Shown here in pieces: positions 1 to 12,239 of a stretch of DNA of 64,000 bases. Within the stretch, counting starts at the first letter, position 1, and the number at the start of each line of letters is the position of its first letter. A model generated the notes under the pieces. That model made no database searches, was not told the origin of the DNA, and saw only the letters and a program-made list of their open reading frames with translations. This DNA comes from Aralia elata (lineage: Eukaryota; Streptophyta; Magnoliopsida; Apiales; Araliaceae): the NCBI GenBank assembly GCA_034770075.1, contig CM068382.1:5736001-5800000 (forward strand), given 5' to 3'. The translations under genes were made by a program, and so were the position numbers.

Positions 1-3000
1 ATACATTCTCCTCTGGTTACAATAAAAGAATCCTTGGCATACTCTGCTTGGTTACGTTTGCCATCTCAGCTTCATCGAAGTACAAAAAATGTAAGCTCTC
101 TTATTACTTGATAAAAAAACAGATAAAGCTCTATTGCTACTTATCCAGACACACACACACACACACCCCCAAAAAAAAACAGAGGAAGCTAAATTATCTA
201 ATAACATGTGAATCTCTAGAGACCCTGTGGTGGGGCCTAAGACATTCATTTCTGCTCATCTTGTAATCTACTGAAATCCTATAGAACTTTTGCACACGTG
301 ACACACACATAAATATATGTAAATAAGTATGTATGTGTATGTCTTCAAGTCATTGAAGAAAAATATATTGTAACAAGAATTCACTTGAAATGTCCACAAA
401 GTTAAATACATACAGATACACACGTGCAAAAACCCACGTACAGATGTCTGATGGCACAAAAAGTCAAAAACTATTTGTTTTTTCTCAGAATGTTTAATTT
501 GATAGGTGAGTGCTTAATCAACTTTTCTATGTTCAGGAATTTGTTGCAGCAGTTCTTCAAATAATTGAACTCGATGATATTAAGGATGCATTAGTTGGCT
601 ATCCTGGTGTAAATGGTATATCATATGGGCAACGAAAAAGGCTAACTATAGCAGTAGAGCTTGTTTCAAATCCATCCATAATATTCATGGATGAACCAAC
701 TTCTGGTTTAGACGCCAGAGCAGCTGCAATTGTCATGCGAGTAGTGAAGAATATTGCTAATACAAGAAGGACAGTTGTGTGCACCATCCATCAACCAAGT
801 ATTAATATATTCGAGGCATTTGATGAGGTACACTAATGCAATTAACATGAAAGTTCGTGTCAAAAATAGAGTACTGTTGTACTCTAAAAAACTAAACCAT
901 TTTTTCTAGATTATGATAACTAAGAAAGTCTTTTATTTTTCATGTAGCTAATTTTAATGAAAAGAGGAGGACAAATAATATATGCTGGACAGTTGGGTCT
1001 GCATTCAAGTAAACTGATTGAATATTTCGAGGTAAGCAACAAAAGGAGCAAACTTCTATTTTCCTACAGTTTTCATTCTCAACATTGTGCAGAGGTGCTT
1101 CCAGAAACATCTGAACATAAAACAGAGAAACCAAATCTACTATCTGAGGCAATCATACAATAACTCAGATATAAAACAAAAATTTATAAAACTACAGCTT
1201 TTTCTACTTCTTTTTGGCAGAATATTCCTGGAGTACCAAAAATACAGGAAAATTATAACCCTGCAACGTGGATGCTAGAGATTACAAGTCCATCTGCAGA
1301 AGTTCAACTTGGTCTAGATTTTGCCAATCTCTATAAAGAATCTCATCTATGTCGGTAAGCATGAGTTATTCAAAATGCAGAGACATTGGTAGTTTGACAT
1401 TGATTAATACGTTCTGTTAAGTAACAATGCTACAAAACAATTAGTAGAGTTTTATGACGAGACTTCCAACTACTATCCATTATTTTACATAGGTAATCAG
1501 GCAACTAAGTCCAGTTTGGATATCGATTTCCAATCTGTTTTTCCGATTTTGATTCCTAAAATTACAGAAAAATGTGTTTGGAGGCTGTTCCTGATGACTG
1601 CTTTCAGGAAATGTTTCTGAAAAGACACTCATTTCAAGAACACCATAAAGGTGTTTTCGGATGCTTTCAGAAGGAATATGGATTAAAGAATCTAATACAG
1701 TCATAAATTACTAAATTTTATTTTTGTGGCAATTATTATGCACTTCAAATATAAGCCAAATTAAATTTCTGTTTTTCCAAAAATTTTGCTAAGAATTTTT
1801 TTGTAGAATTCAAGTACTCGTTTTCCAAATTAATTTTTTGTAGGTAGCAAAACAAGTTATAATTTTCAGAAAATTCAAGAAATAGAAACTAAAAAATGAG
1901 ATGGTGACCAAATAGACCATTGTTGCATGCTTCTTTATGTAGGAAAACGGAGGAACTAGCTAGAGAACTGAGCTCTCCAGCAGAAGGTTTAGAGGAGCTA
2001 CAATTTTCTACTCGCTTTCCACAGAATGGATGGGAACAGTTCAAAGCATGCCTCTGGAAACAGAACTTGTCCTATTGGAGGAGTCCTACATATAACTTGG
2101 TGCGATTAACATTTATTACCATGGTGTCTTTGCTCTTAGGGGGCATTCTTTGGCAGAAAGGAACAGAGATGTAAGCATTTGTTTTTATCGTTAAAATTAA
2201 TTAAGGAATCAAAAGGTATGTGGAGATTTTGTGTACACATAATAAAGGACGGGTCCACGTATATTGAGTATATTTAGGGACACACAAGCCATGTGCCCCA
2301 TAATGATCGCTTAAATATCACACAAAATCTTATACTCGAAGAAACCTAAGATGACCAAAACCAGTTTTACACCTGATGATGATAAACTGCAGTTGAACCG
2401 TCTCTTCGCTAAAAGAGCATCAGAGTTGCATGAATCTCGAAGGAATTAGTATTCCACTAAAATTACTTTGGACTACTAACAACTACCAGCCCAAGCATGA
2501 GAAATGCCCATGCCTTGAACAACCTATTTGCACATATTAAACTAGTCGCAGATCATGCAACCCAAAGTTTCTTCCTAAAATAGATACAGATCATGTAAGT
2601 TTCTTGAGAAGTCAAATACTATACCAACGTTGATTTCCACCATAATATCCAGAACACACACACATATTAAAGTTCCTAGATGTACCGATTCTACATATTG
2701 CCACTATGGTTCCTTGGCAATTTGCACTCATGTTCACCCAATACCAAACATGGTTATTTCATTCAAGATAGTAAAATAAGTTACTGGGATAATTTCCTCC
2801 AAGACCACTCCTTAATATAATCACCCCACCACCCACACGGTAGTGTAATTAAGAATGAAAGTTAATAACATATCATCTATCACATGAAAAATAAGCAACC
2901 AATTTAACCAGAACCCGACTGTACTAAAGAAGTAAATATAGACAGACCCATAAGAATCCCTGCAGAAGGCAATTCTACACACAAGTAAGATTTACGAGTG

Positions 3001-4340
3001 CTAGTAATGTTTAAAGTTCTTTTAGGTGGGTCAATATTTTTTATCTTAAGTCTGTACATAAAAAATGCTGACCCATAAGAATCCCTGCAGAAGGCAATTC
3101 TACACACAAGTAAGATTTACGAGTGCCAATAATGTTTAAAGTTCTTTCTGGAGGGTCAATATCTTTTACCTTGAGTCTGTACATATGATAAAAAATACTG
3201 ATAGCGATGCTTGTTCTGAAGAAATGATGAACAGGACTTGTTGAACATACTGGGATCAATCTACATTTTCGTCTTATTTTTGGGAATAGCCAACTGCTCA
3301 CCTGTTCAATCATTTATAGCCACTGAGCGCACCGTTGTGTGGAGAGAAAGGTTCTCTGGAATGTACTCTTTGTGGGCTTATTCGTTTGCACAGGTTTGGA
3401 AATATTCATAAGCACAGATAATACTATTGTTCAAAACTAAAGAGGTAGTTAAAATATTTTGAACATTAGATAGTTTCAATTGAAGAAAAACTTTGGTTAT
3501 GTTGCAGGTGACAATTGAGATTCCATATATATTCCTTCAAGCAGTTCTGTTTGTGATAATCACATATCCAACCATAGGCTTCTACTGGTCTGTCAATAAA
3601 GTATTTTGGTATTTCTACACAACATTCTGCACGGTGCTCTACTTCACTTACCTTGGGATGCTGCTCTTTTCCATTACCCCAACTCTCCAAGTGGCTTCTG
3701 TAATGGCAACCTTCAGCTACACCATATTGAGTCTTTTCTCAGGATTCCTGATACCCGGACCGGTAAGCCAATTCTGATCCTCTTCATCCTGATAGTAACT
3801 ATTTGCATTCAGTAATTTGGCGCTAACATTTATATCCATTACAGACAACAAATAAACAGCAATTAAACATCACTTTTTTTATTTTTTAGCTCGAGACAAA
3901 CCAATAAGGCATTATAACCTCGGTCCAAATATTGACCTAATGAAACACAGCTATTTTGAATGTTAATATTAATAGGAACAAAATTTTCTTGCAACAACAG
4001 TTTTCAATTAAAAACCAACGGAAAAAAACACACTCAATTTAGCTGATACAACTTTTTACATTTGTTCTTGCAGCAAATGCCAAAATGGTGGGTTTGGTGT
4101 TACTGGATATGCCCATCGGCCTGGTCCTTGAGAGGCATTCTTACATCACAATACGGAGATATTGACAAGGAAATACTAGTATTTGGAGAGAAAAAGGCAA
4201 TCAATGCCTTCTTAGAAAGTTATTTTGGTTATCATCATGAGGATTTAAGTCTCGTATCATTACTTCTCTTTGCATTCCCACTTGTATTTGCATCTTTGTT
4301 TGCATACTCCATGGCAAAACTAAACTTTCAGAGGAGGTAA
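1..4340 (+). CDS. Full-size ABCG (PDR-type) transporter, 3' part
   Basis: C-terminal half of a plant pleiotropic drug resistance transporter, a plasma-membrane ATP-driven exporter class handling hormones, lipids and defence metabolites. Exons by hand: 1-90 (cut by window edge), 537-827, 948-1031, 1221-1354, 1943-2170, 3222-3393, 3508-3762, 4074-4340; they join in frame to give 506 residues plus TAA. Visible motifs: IHSP and ESLAYSAWLRLP before NBD2's signature, the degenerate signature VNGISYGQRKRLTIA, Walker B IIFMDEPTSGLD, H-loop CTIHQPS, then the second membrane domain (EIPYIFLQ, FLIPGP, WWVWCYWICPSAW) and the usual C-terminal end KLNFQRR. Walker A of NBD2 and all of NBD1 lie upstream of the window. 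All sites are GT-AG. The 1.05-kb intron 2171-3221 carries a tandem repeat. The substrate and the exact ABCG29-41 orthologue cannot be assigned. Confidence 0.93.
2945..3196 (+). repeat. Two-copy tandem repeat in ABCG intron
   Basis: A unit of about 125 bases occurs at 2945-3069 and again at 3070-3196, both starting GACCCATAAGAATCCCTGCA and ending near GTCTGTACATA. The second copy runs up to the acceptor of the exon at 3222. Copies differ by several substitutions and a short indel, so this is an old local duplication. Confidence 0.85.
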
Positions 4341-5526
4341 AATTTCCAGAATCTTACTCAAGTAGTCATACAAATCCTAAATTTTGATAATTCATGTATG
4401 CATGTTTATATATACCACAAAATACAGATTACACACTTAATCTTGTAACCCAAATCTGAACAATTCAAATATTGGAGCAATCACTTCTAAGATTCCTTTT
4501 CCAAAACAATTTACCATTGCTATCGATATTTTGAATCAGTAAACAATTCACCATTTCAAATCTACAACAATTTAAAATAGACGAATTTGATTTGGATAGA
4601 GGGTAATTTTGCAAAAATAATATGAAAGAGGGGGAAAAAAGGTAAGCAAAACTTACATTTTATAAGCCATCTTAAGCACACAATACCGTGAACTGCTCGC
4701 ATTTTCATCTTCCCGTCGTTACTCATCGCCGATCAAACTATAATCCGATCAATCAACGAAGTTTTGAAGGTAATCATCATCTTTTAATCGGTTACACTGT
4801 GTTTGTTTTGTGAGGTTTAAAATGGTTAGAAAATCAAAAGAATTGACGAAAAAATTAGGTTTTCCTCCTCAATTATATTGGAAGATTCATCAAAGTAGTA
4901 TGCAATTAATTTTGGAGGGAAATTTGGTCCTTTTTCTTGTTATGATTAATAACGGTAGGAATTATAACCCCGAAAGACGAGGAAGTGTTCCAACAGAGGA
5001 GAATAAATAATTGTATCAGTTATTCCATCAACCACCGATTAACAGAGAATTGGAGTTTTATTTTTATTTTTTTAACTAAAGACATATATAAAATAAGATA
5101 TAAAAATTATGGGTGCGGTAGTAATCGATTATAATTACTGGATTAACTTACGACAATGAAAAATTATAATTCGATATATTATTTTTATATTTAGTTTTTG
5201 TTATTATAGCATTATTCTTGTTATATTCATTGATATTCATTGATATTGTTATATTCATTGACTAAATATCGAGTATTAAAAATAAATACTAAATGATGTA
5301 GTAGGTTATAATCATTAAGTCTATTTATGTATACTGGATTATCAATTAATTATAATCTCACACATCATTTTGTAAGCTATTTTTTTATAAGATTCTTTTG
5401 TATGTGTAGCATTATTCTTTTTATTTCAACCCGATACAATAACAATTTTTATAATTATTTATAATTTTATAAGCATTTTTTAATTGTCTAATCGATTAAA
5501 TAATTGATAAAAAAAGTATATATATT
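4341..5526. other. Spacer with one unassigned small ORF
   Basis: AT-rich 3' flank of the ABCG gene. The stretch 4810-5010 (+) has a 66-codon open frame whose internal Met at 4822 starts MVRKSKELTKKLGFPP; upstream at 4680-4775 is GC-richer, leader-like sequence ending in a plausible donor (GAAG then GTAATC). I recognise no domain and no continuation, so it may be the captured or decayed start of a gene. The rest shows only AT-rich DNA and short repeats such as TTGATATTCA. Confidence 0.3.
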
Positions 5527-5816
5527 ACTCACTCTATTCTATAATAATAGTCATCTTAGTTTCATACACACAAATTATAAATATTATTTAATATTATTTT
5601 TTAATAATTAAAATTTGTATAAAATTTTATCACTGTCCCTGTCCCTTTATGAAAAGTTAGAAATTACTAATATAAGATATAGAATTTCTTAAAAATTGAG
5701 AGAGTTTGGAGGTAATATATGAAAGTAAATAATTTATTCTTCTTGAAAAGTATAAACAAGTAAATTGAAACAATTTTTTTTCTTCAAAAAATATATTATT
5801 ATGGAATAGAGAAAGT
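5527..5816. mobile_element. Stowaway-like MITE, diverged
   Basis: The left end ACTCACTCTATTCTATAATA and the reverse complement of the right end ACTTTCTCTATTCCATAATA are similar inverted termini of the Stowaway (Tc1/mariner) kind, adjoining TA. The interior is AT-rich and non-coding. Boundaries are approximate because the termini have drifted. Confidence 0.5.
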
Positions 5817-6835
5817 ATTTTAACACTTATTTTAGATAATTAATATTGTCGTAATAAAAATAATATTTATTAGAATAATAAATACGGCTTAAAGGGCTAA
5901 ATATCATTTTTGTATTTTAATTCTATCAGTATTATTTTTGTTTTGATAATGTCATCCGTGTTATTTTAATTCAAAAAGAGTATACAAAAATTAATTGGGA
6001 ATGACAGTGCGTAACCACTATATAAATGAGTATCTATCCACTAATCAAACCCCAAGGAAAGGATAACAATTAAAGATTCTAGTCTTTTGTTTATCATGGC
6101 ATCTTCCTGTAAATCTTGAGTATTTGCTAAGCTTACAAAAATTAGTTTATAAAATAATGTATTAAAGTGTAATTAGGAGATAATTCATTATACATAGGTG
6201 AATTTAGTGATTGTAACCAAATAAAATTATACATATCATTTTATAACAATTTTTTAATTACCATTGTATTACTGGTAAAATGTTTTCAAAATAAGAAAAT
6301 TAAATAATTTAGAGTATGTTGAAGGGTGTATTTTTAAAAGAGATAGTATTTAATAGGGGAAAAGTTGCAAAAGATTATTTTCATCAAATGATAGTAAATA
6401 ATTTTTTCATATAATGATTAGTTTATAGTGTTTCAATATCATCTTATTCGTATAACATAAAGTACAAGTCTAAAAATCATATCACCTTAGTCTTAGTCAC
6501 TAAACTAATACTTCATAGACACTTCTACCTATAATTAAAATATATAGTACAACTATTGATTCTAAAAATAGTTAATAACCTTAAATCAATTTAGGGTGTT
6601 TAATGTGGGACAAAAGTAGTATTTTATCACCAAATAGACCTACTTTACATATCGTATTTTATTTTTTTGACAAATACTCAAAATACTTATCCTGGAAAAA
6701 AAAACTGTATTAGAGAGTACTCATTAACAAAAGTTAAATTTGGAACGGACAGTGCGTACTTTATGCACATGAGCATTAATCCAATAATTAAATCTTGCCA
6801 TAATTGGAAAGTAATTAAGTATAATACCTTGCATA
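5817..6835. other. AT-rich spacer, no gene seen
   Basis: No open frame with family character, no splice-like structure and no clear terminal repeats were seen. Only AT-rich low-complexity sequence. Confidence 0.5.

Positions 6836-6877
<42 letters not shown>
6836..6877. repeat. Compound microsatellite (TA)n(CA)n
   Basis: A run of TA dinucleotides followed directly by CA dinucleotides. The short open frames across it on both strands are dinucleotide artefacts. Confidence 0.95.
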
Positions 6878-7030
6878 TAGCATATAACCCGTGCCTCCGG
6901 CACTTGGAAAGGAAAGAGATAGAGTCGGTGAAGAAGAAACAGAGGGCCGGGAGAGGGAGAAATGGAGTAGAGAGAGACGAAGAAGACGAAGAGATATATA
7001 TCCCAAATTTTGGACTTGGACGGTGAGATT
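6876..7030 (-). mobile_element. Helitron-like 3' terminus, reverse orientation
   Basis: Read on the minus strand, the sequence has a GC hairpin (GTGCCGGAGGCAC) followed by GGGTTATATG and the terminal CTAGT at the edge of the CA repeat. A short GC-rich hairpin about 10 bases before CTRRT is the 3' mark of plant Helitrons. I could not find the matching 5' TC end, so only this terminus is claimed and the outer limit is arbitrary. A short direct repeat (TTTATCCCAAA-TTTGGAC) lies at 6997-7050. Confidence 0.4.
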
Positions 7031-7100
7031 TATCCCAAACTTTGGACGGTCCTGATGATTTATTAGGATGAACGAAAAATTCAAAATCAATTGTGTTTTG

Positions 7101-7137
<37 letters not shown>
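7101..7137. repeat. (TA)n microsatellite
   Basis: Uninterrupted TA dinucleotide run. Confidence 0.95.
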
Positions 7138-7140
<3 letters not shown>

Positions 7141-7311
7141 ACCTGTACATGTGTCATAATTAAGAATTTATATAACATATGTTAACTTAAGAATTAAATA
7201 AATTCCATACACCAAACCTCATTTATGTGTGAAACAAAGCAACCTAACAACTAGGACCAGTTTGTAATTGTACTACATTGAGTAGTAATATTACAAGCAT
7301 TGTTCTCCACT

Positions 7312-7595
7312 GAAGTAAGATTCAAAAGTGTTATTAATGATGTCTCAGATTCTTTTTTTTCAATATTTTTTGGCAGACACTTGGGATTTTTTATGTTTGA
7401 TATCTAATATGTGGATCGTGATCCTTGTTTCGAAGAAATGATGAACAGGACTTGTCGAGCATACTAAGATCAATGTACATTTTTCTACAATTTCTGGGAA
7501 CAGGCAACTGCTCATCTGTTCTATCACTTATAGCAACTGAGCGCGCCATTGTATACAGAGAAAGGTTTGCTGGAATGTACTCCTCATGGGCGTAA
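7312..7595 (+). pseudogene. Broken copy of an ABCG intron/exon segment
   Basis: The part from about 7434 to 7595 matches the ABCG exon at 3222-3393: it still reads DEQDLSSILRSMYIFLQFLG, then IATERAIVYRERFAGMYSSWA before a stop. The preceding 120 bases resemble the intron just upstream of that exon (AAGTAAGATT...AATGAT...), so this is a DNA-level duplication and not a spliced copy. Homology ends abruptly where MULE transposase sequence begins. No flanking exons are present, so it cannot encode a transporter. Confidence 0.85.
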
Positions 7596-7599
7596 TATC

Positions 7600-9550
7600 A
7601 ATAATATAATGAAAAAAAAGATGTTAGTTATGCCTTGTATTGATCAGTTATCAATGTCCAGTCCCTACCTAATTCCATATCAACATCCTCAAGCAACAAA
7701 TTTAGGAACCAACTCCAAGAATCCTTGTTTTCATTTTTTACAATAGCCCAAGCAATTAGGAAAATTTGGTTGTTTGCATCCCTCTCAACTGCAGATAATA
7801 ACTCACCCGTGCAATATGTTTTTAGAAAGCAGTCATCAAAACCTATTATCATCTTGCATCCCTCCAACCAATTTTATTTGACTACTTTATACACATCCTC
7901 TGGAATATAAAGTGGAGTTCCCCCATCACATCTAATTTGAATTGTGTTGCCAGTATTTGTAGCTAAATTCTCATTCTCATACTCTCAAACTTTAGCATAA
8001 TATTCCTTTAAGGTTTTCTCAATTTCACTTAAAGTTACTCGCTTTCACTTGTTGGCACTAAGGTAATGATGATTTCAAGCTAAACTTTTGTTTAATTGTA
8101 GCCTGTAATTCTCCCAACTTCATCCTTGGTTTTGCTCTTATTGTACCTCTAAACTTGTCAACCGACTACCTAGCCCTAACTATTGGGATCTTTGTTTTTC
8201 TCACACAGTAATGGTTCTCAGTGTAGAATTTAATGTGAAATACCTTCTTCCTTGGTACATAACTGGCCCATAACCCCCATGGACAACCCTTTGCACATTT
8301 AGCTTGTAATCTTCTTAGCTCATTCACTTTGAAATAAATTTCTTACTATAACCAACTGCATAATTCACAATAACTTCCCTACATTGCTCAACTCTGATTA
8401 AGGTCATATAAAGTTCAAATTTATTTTACTAATTGGTGTGTTGGGTTATAGATCGGAAGAATCCTCTTTTATTTTCTCTTTGGCTTCTCTCATTCCCATT
8501 CACTATCACTACTATAATCACCACAAGAAGGAATCTTTTCATCAGAATCTGGCATATTTTCTACCCAAGCTTTCATACATTTTGTTCCAAACTGCAATTC
8601 ATCATCATCATCAAAAAATGTTGTCAACTTCAACCTCTTCAACTTCTACAACCTTAGATTTTCTAGGTTTTCTATCCTTTTTTCCAGTGGTAGAACTCTT
8701 TTGTGTTTGTAGATTAATAACTGATTCATCTAATGTTGGTGCTTTTGCCTTAGCTTATATTTATTTACTTTTGAGCCCTCCTTACCTTTAACACTGGTGT
8801 CCTTCTTACCTTTAACAATGTTACCCTCCTTACCTTTAACACTGCTGCCCTCCTTACCTTCATAATTATGGACAGGTGGAGTCCCAACCTGCTCAACATA
8901 TAGTAAGGCAACTTCAATTTGTTCATCTTCAATGTTCACTTCACACTATACAACCAACTATTGTTCTTTTACTTTCTTAATTTCTTGCTTTTTGTCCTAA
9001 ACATTTATTAACTCTTGATTGCCATCATCATCACTAGCATCACTTAATTCCTCGTTACTTGAATCTTCATTTATACCCTCCTCATCTATCTCAACATCTT
9101 TTTGCCCATTATCATCACTTAAATCCTGATCATCAGTTTGTAATGATGTATCCACAGTGACATCAAGCACATTCCCATTGATTCCCCATGTTGTGCATTC
9201 ACATTGTGGAAGTCTGCAGGTACCTCTTCCTTATCAACATGATCACAATATACAAATTGACCCAATTTTTACTGCTTCTTCAACTAGTATTCTTACACTA
9301 CTATCATTAACAACCAATTCTATCCCATCCTTCGTAGTAAACTTTACCATTACAAAGTACAAAACAAAGTCCTTTCTATATCCTAGCTTCGTAGGTAAAT
9401 TCATCAACTTATCGATATTAATGAAGTCTTCATCCACTTTTTCATAGGTTTATTTCCTTCCACCTTCATAATCATACACTTTATCAGTAACAAACTAATT
9501 TCCATGGTGTAATTGAATTGTAACAAAGTTTATGCTGCATAAAACATACA
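7600..9550 (-). pseudogene. Mutator-like (MULE) transposase remnant
   Basis: Reading on the minus strand from about 9545: an N-terminal FVTIQLHHG segment (the PB1-like start common in plant MULE proteins), a lysine-rich linker around 8730-8939 with repeated VKGKEG units, the MuDR zinc-finger region near 8210-8340 (CAKGCPWGLWASYVPRKK and ENHYC), then the DDE core at 7628-7867 (IIGFDDCFLKTYCTGELLSA, WAIVKNENKDSWSWFLNLL, LITDQYK). Stops and frameshifts break it throughout and it ends right after the second catalytic Asp, so the C-terminal third with the SWIM finger is missing. It is dead. The region 10060-10250 looks like its leader but the true terminus was not found. Confidence 0.85.
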
Positions 9551-10589
9551 TTATACTATTAGCACCACTCTTACTAACCATGTCCAAGTAAAAAAATAAT
9601 GACCATTAATTATTTTAACAAAGTAATTTCTAAGCCCCACTCTCACCAACAATGTTCAACTAATAAATAATGTTAATTAACAATGTTTATTGTAACCCTC
9701 TTTATAATATTTATATTAAAAAAATCAGTCAGCCTACTACAAATAAACAACAGAAAAAAATGATGGACTTTGAGAATAAACAACACAAGATACTCACTTT
9801 ATAATATAAAAACCCTAACCAGACAATCATTTCAAAATATCCACTTAGTCTCATTGTTAAACACCCAATACCACTTTGTTTCACATTTTTATACAACAAA
9901 CATGTGAAAAATCGGACTTAATAGAAGGACATGAAGATTTGAGACTACTTTAAGGGACATGAACGACCACTTTTGTGCAACACAATCGTCTCAAACTAAA
10001 TATTTGAGATTTACATACTTTATTGAACAAAGATCTAAGACTTACATGCTTTATTGAGGGTCCAAAATCGCGTTTTTCCTAACGAAACCCCACTTTCTTC
10101 GTCACTTTCCACCAAAATCCTACCTTTTCATTGCCTTCCTCTCTCGATTTTGTTTAGACTATGTTCGGATTTGAACCCTAACCTCACATTTTTTGTCTCG
10201 ATATATCTGAAGATTGTTTAGAGCTTGGATTCTCCCGCCCAATCTACGTAGGATGATAAGTCAAATAATCTAAATAAGTATTTACATGTCATTTTTTTTT
10301 TTTAAATCACGTAAGAAAATAAACGATCAGATTAGACGTCCGTCCAAGAAATTAGACAGAATGGTATAATTAATAATTTTTAAAAATTTTAATATGCTAA
10401 TTCTATTTTTTTAAAATTTAATGAGATAATAATTAAAATATGATAACCACAAATGAGGTAATCCACCTTTTTACTATTTTTGTACTAATAAAAGTTGTTA
10501 AACGACAAGTTGTGCGTGCATGACTACTGCTTCTAATTTCCTATGTGTCGAAATAACAAAAACTCTATGTGGACATGAAAATTGGATAT
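9551..10589. other. Probable MULE 5' flank and spacer
   Basis: No gene. The minus strand of 10060-10250 resembles an untranslated leader (GAGGTTAGGGTTCAAATCC and a GAGAGAGG tract) and could belong to the adjoining dead MULE. The remainder is AT-rich. Confidence 0.4.
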
Positions 10590-11628
10590 GAAAATTAGAC
10601 ATGAGTGTATTTAAATTTCACCTATTTGTATATTAGGAATAAAAATATAAATAGGTAAAATTTAGGGAATTGATATTTTCACAAGTTAATGTGATATTTC
10701 CACAAGTAGGTCTCATTTTTAACTAAATCAACCCTTTGTGCAGTAGACTAACTATATAATTTAGTTATTATGTCCAATTTGCCCTTATTTAGTCAAAGTT
10801 GAATTCTAATTTATTTTAACTATTGTTCAAGAGTCTATTCATATTCTCTTGTCCAACTTTCTTATTCTCTCTGTATATCAATCTTTACTTCTACCGACAT
10901 TATTCATCTATAACATACTGTATTTGTTTTTAAAATATGAGAATTACTACGGTAATATTTGTCGTACAACCACAATTGATTAATATCTATAAACATAATT
11001 ATGTTAATTTTTTCGTTATCAATTTCAGTCTACTACTCTACTATACAATGGTTGTTGCATCTCTATAGCAATTAGAAAAAACTCAACTAACAGGCGCCCT
11101 TTGTTCATGAAAGTAATGGCCAATTTTATGCTAATGGTGAAAATAAAAAACAATTGAAAAATTAAGGTTCGTAGCCAAAAAAAGATTGATAAAGAAAAGA
11201 TTTATCCATTAGTAGAAGATTATCCGGATTAAAAAAAAAGAAGAAGAAGCAAACAAGAATAAAAAGATAAAAATTAATAGTAGAATTCACATATAATTTT
11301 TTAATTTTACCTCAAATCACTTCTTTCACTTTTGTTTAACCCTTTGTAGATGAATAATGATGGTAGAGGCAAAGATTGATATATTGAGAGAATAAGAAAG
11401 ATGAACAAGAGAATATGAATATACTTTTGAGCAATAGTTAAAATAAATTAGAATTCAATTTTTACTAAATAATGGTAAATTAGACATAAGAATTAAATCA
11501 TATAGTTAGTCTACAAAGGGTTGATTTAGTTAAAAATGAAATCTACTTGTGGAAATATTACATTAACTTGTGAAAATATTAATTTCTGAAATTTAAATAC
11601 TCTCATACTTAATTTTTATGTGCACGTA
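10590..11628. mobile_element. Element with about 300-bp inverted repeats
   Basis: The left arm (about 10590-10910) and the right arm (about 11350-11628) are inverted copies: for example ATTTTCACAAGTTAATGT, AAATCAACCCTTTGT and AGAGTCTATTCATATTCTCTT on the left recur as reverse complements on the right. The left arm has an extra insert of about 45 bases at 10622-10668. The interior has no coding sequence. Long terminal inverted repeats fit a non-autonomous MULE, but no clean 9-bp target duplication was seen. Confidence 0.7.
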
Positions 11629-11679
11629 GAAGAGCTGGTCGAGATAAATAAAGAAAATAAGAAAAAATAGTTTTACACG

Positions 11680-11988
11680 GACATTTTTTTTGGACATGAA
11701 AATTGGACATTTTCATGTTTCAATGGTATTATTTTATATATATTTCAAACAGATTTATACTATGGATTTAAAAAAAAATCCAAAAAAATTAGATATAATT
11801 TGGATATATATCAAAAAAATGGTTGTATGGACTCATACATTTTTTTTAATATACATCCAAATTATACCTAATTTTTTTGAATTTTTTTTTAAAAAAATCA
11901 CAGTATAAACATGTTTGAAATATATAAAAAAAATACCATTAAAATATGAAAATTTCAAATTTCAATGTCCAAAAAAAATATCCACTTA
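11680..11988. mobile_element. Foldback MITE with about 150-bp arms
   Basis: Nearly a full hairpin: GGACATTTTTTTTGGACATG, AATGGTATTATTTTATATAT, TTCAAACA and ATAATTTGGATATATAT in the left arm come back as reverse complements in the right arm. The turn lies around 11815-11845. The 72-codon open frame inside is an artefact of the AT-rich arms. Confidence 0.7.
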
Positions 11989-12000
11989 GATTAATTGAAT

Positions 12001-12239
12001 AAGAAAAGAAATTGGGGACGGAGAGAGATTTTTGTCGCTGGAAATTGGTCTGAACTTTTTTGTCTTTCATTTTCGTCCAACCCACGTAAGGAAAAGAAAT
12101 AATAATCCAATCACTCCATTTCTTTACATCTTGAGAACTTCGAATCTCCCTTTCGGTTTGCGCGTGGAGTGACCGTGACGTTCATCTGCCCACATACAAT
12201 CTCTGTCTATTAAGCTTAAATAAAGCCCTGTGATCTGTG
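12001..12239 (+). promoter_or_regulatory. Probable promoter of the translocator gene
   Basis: Non-repetitive sequence just before the presumed leader exon. It contains CCACGTAAG at 12083, CCAAT at 12106 and a GTGACCGTGACGTTC segment at 12170 resembling bZIP-type ACGT sites. No transcription start data; assignment rests on position. Confidence 0.4.

Noticed and set aside
6687..7150. Minus-strand frames with runs of Tyr-Ile and Cys-Val
   Set aside because: Dinucleotide repeat translations.
7600..9550. Functional autonomous MULE
   Set aside because: Many stops and frameshifts, and the C-terminal third is missing.
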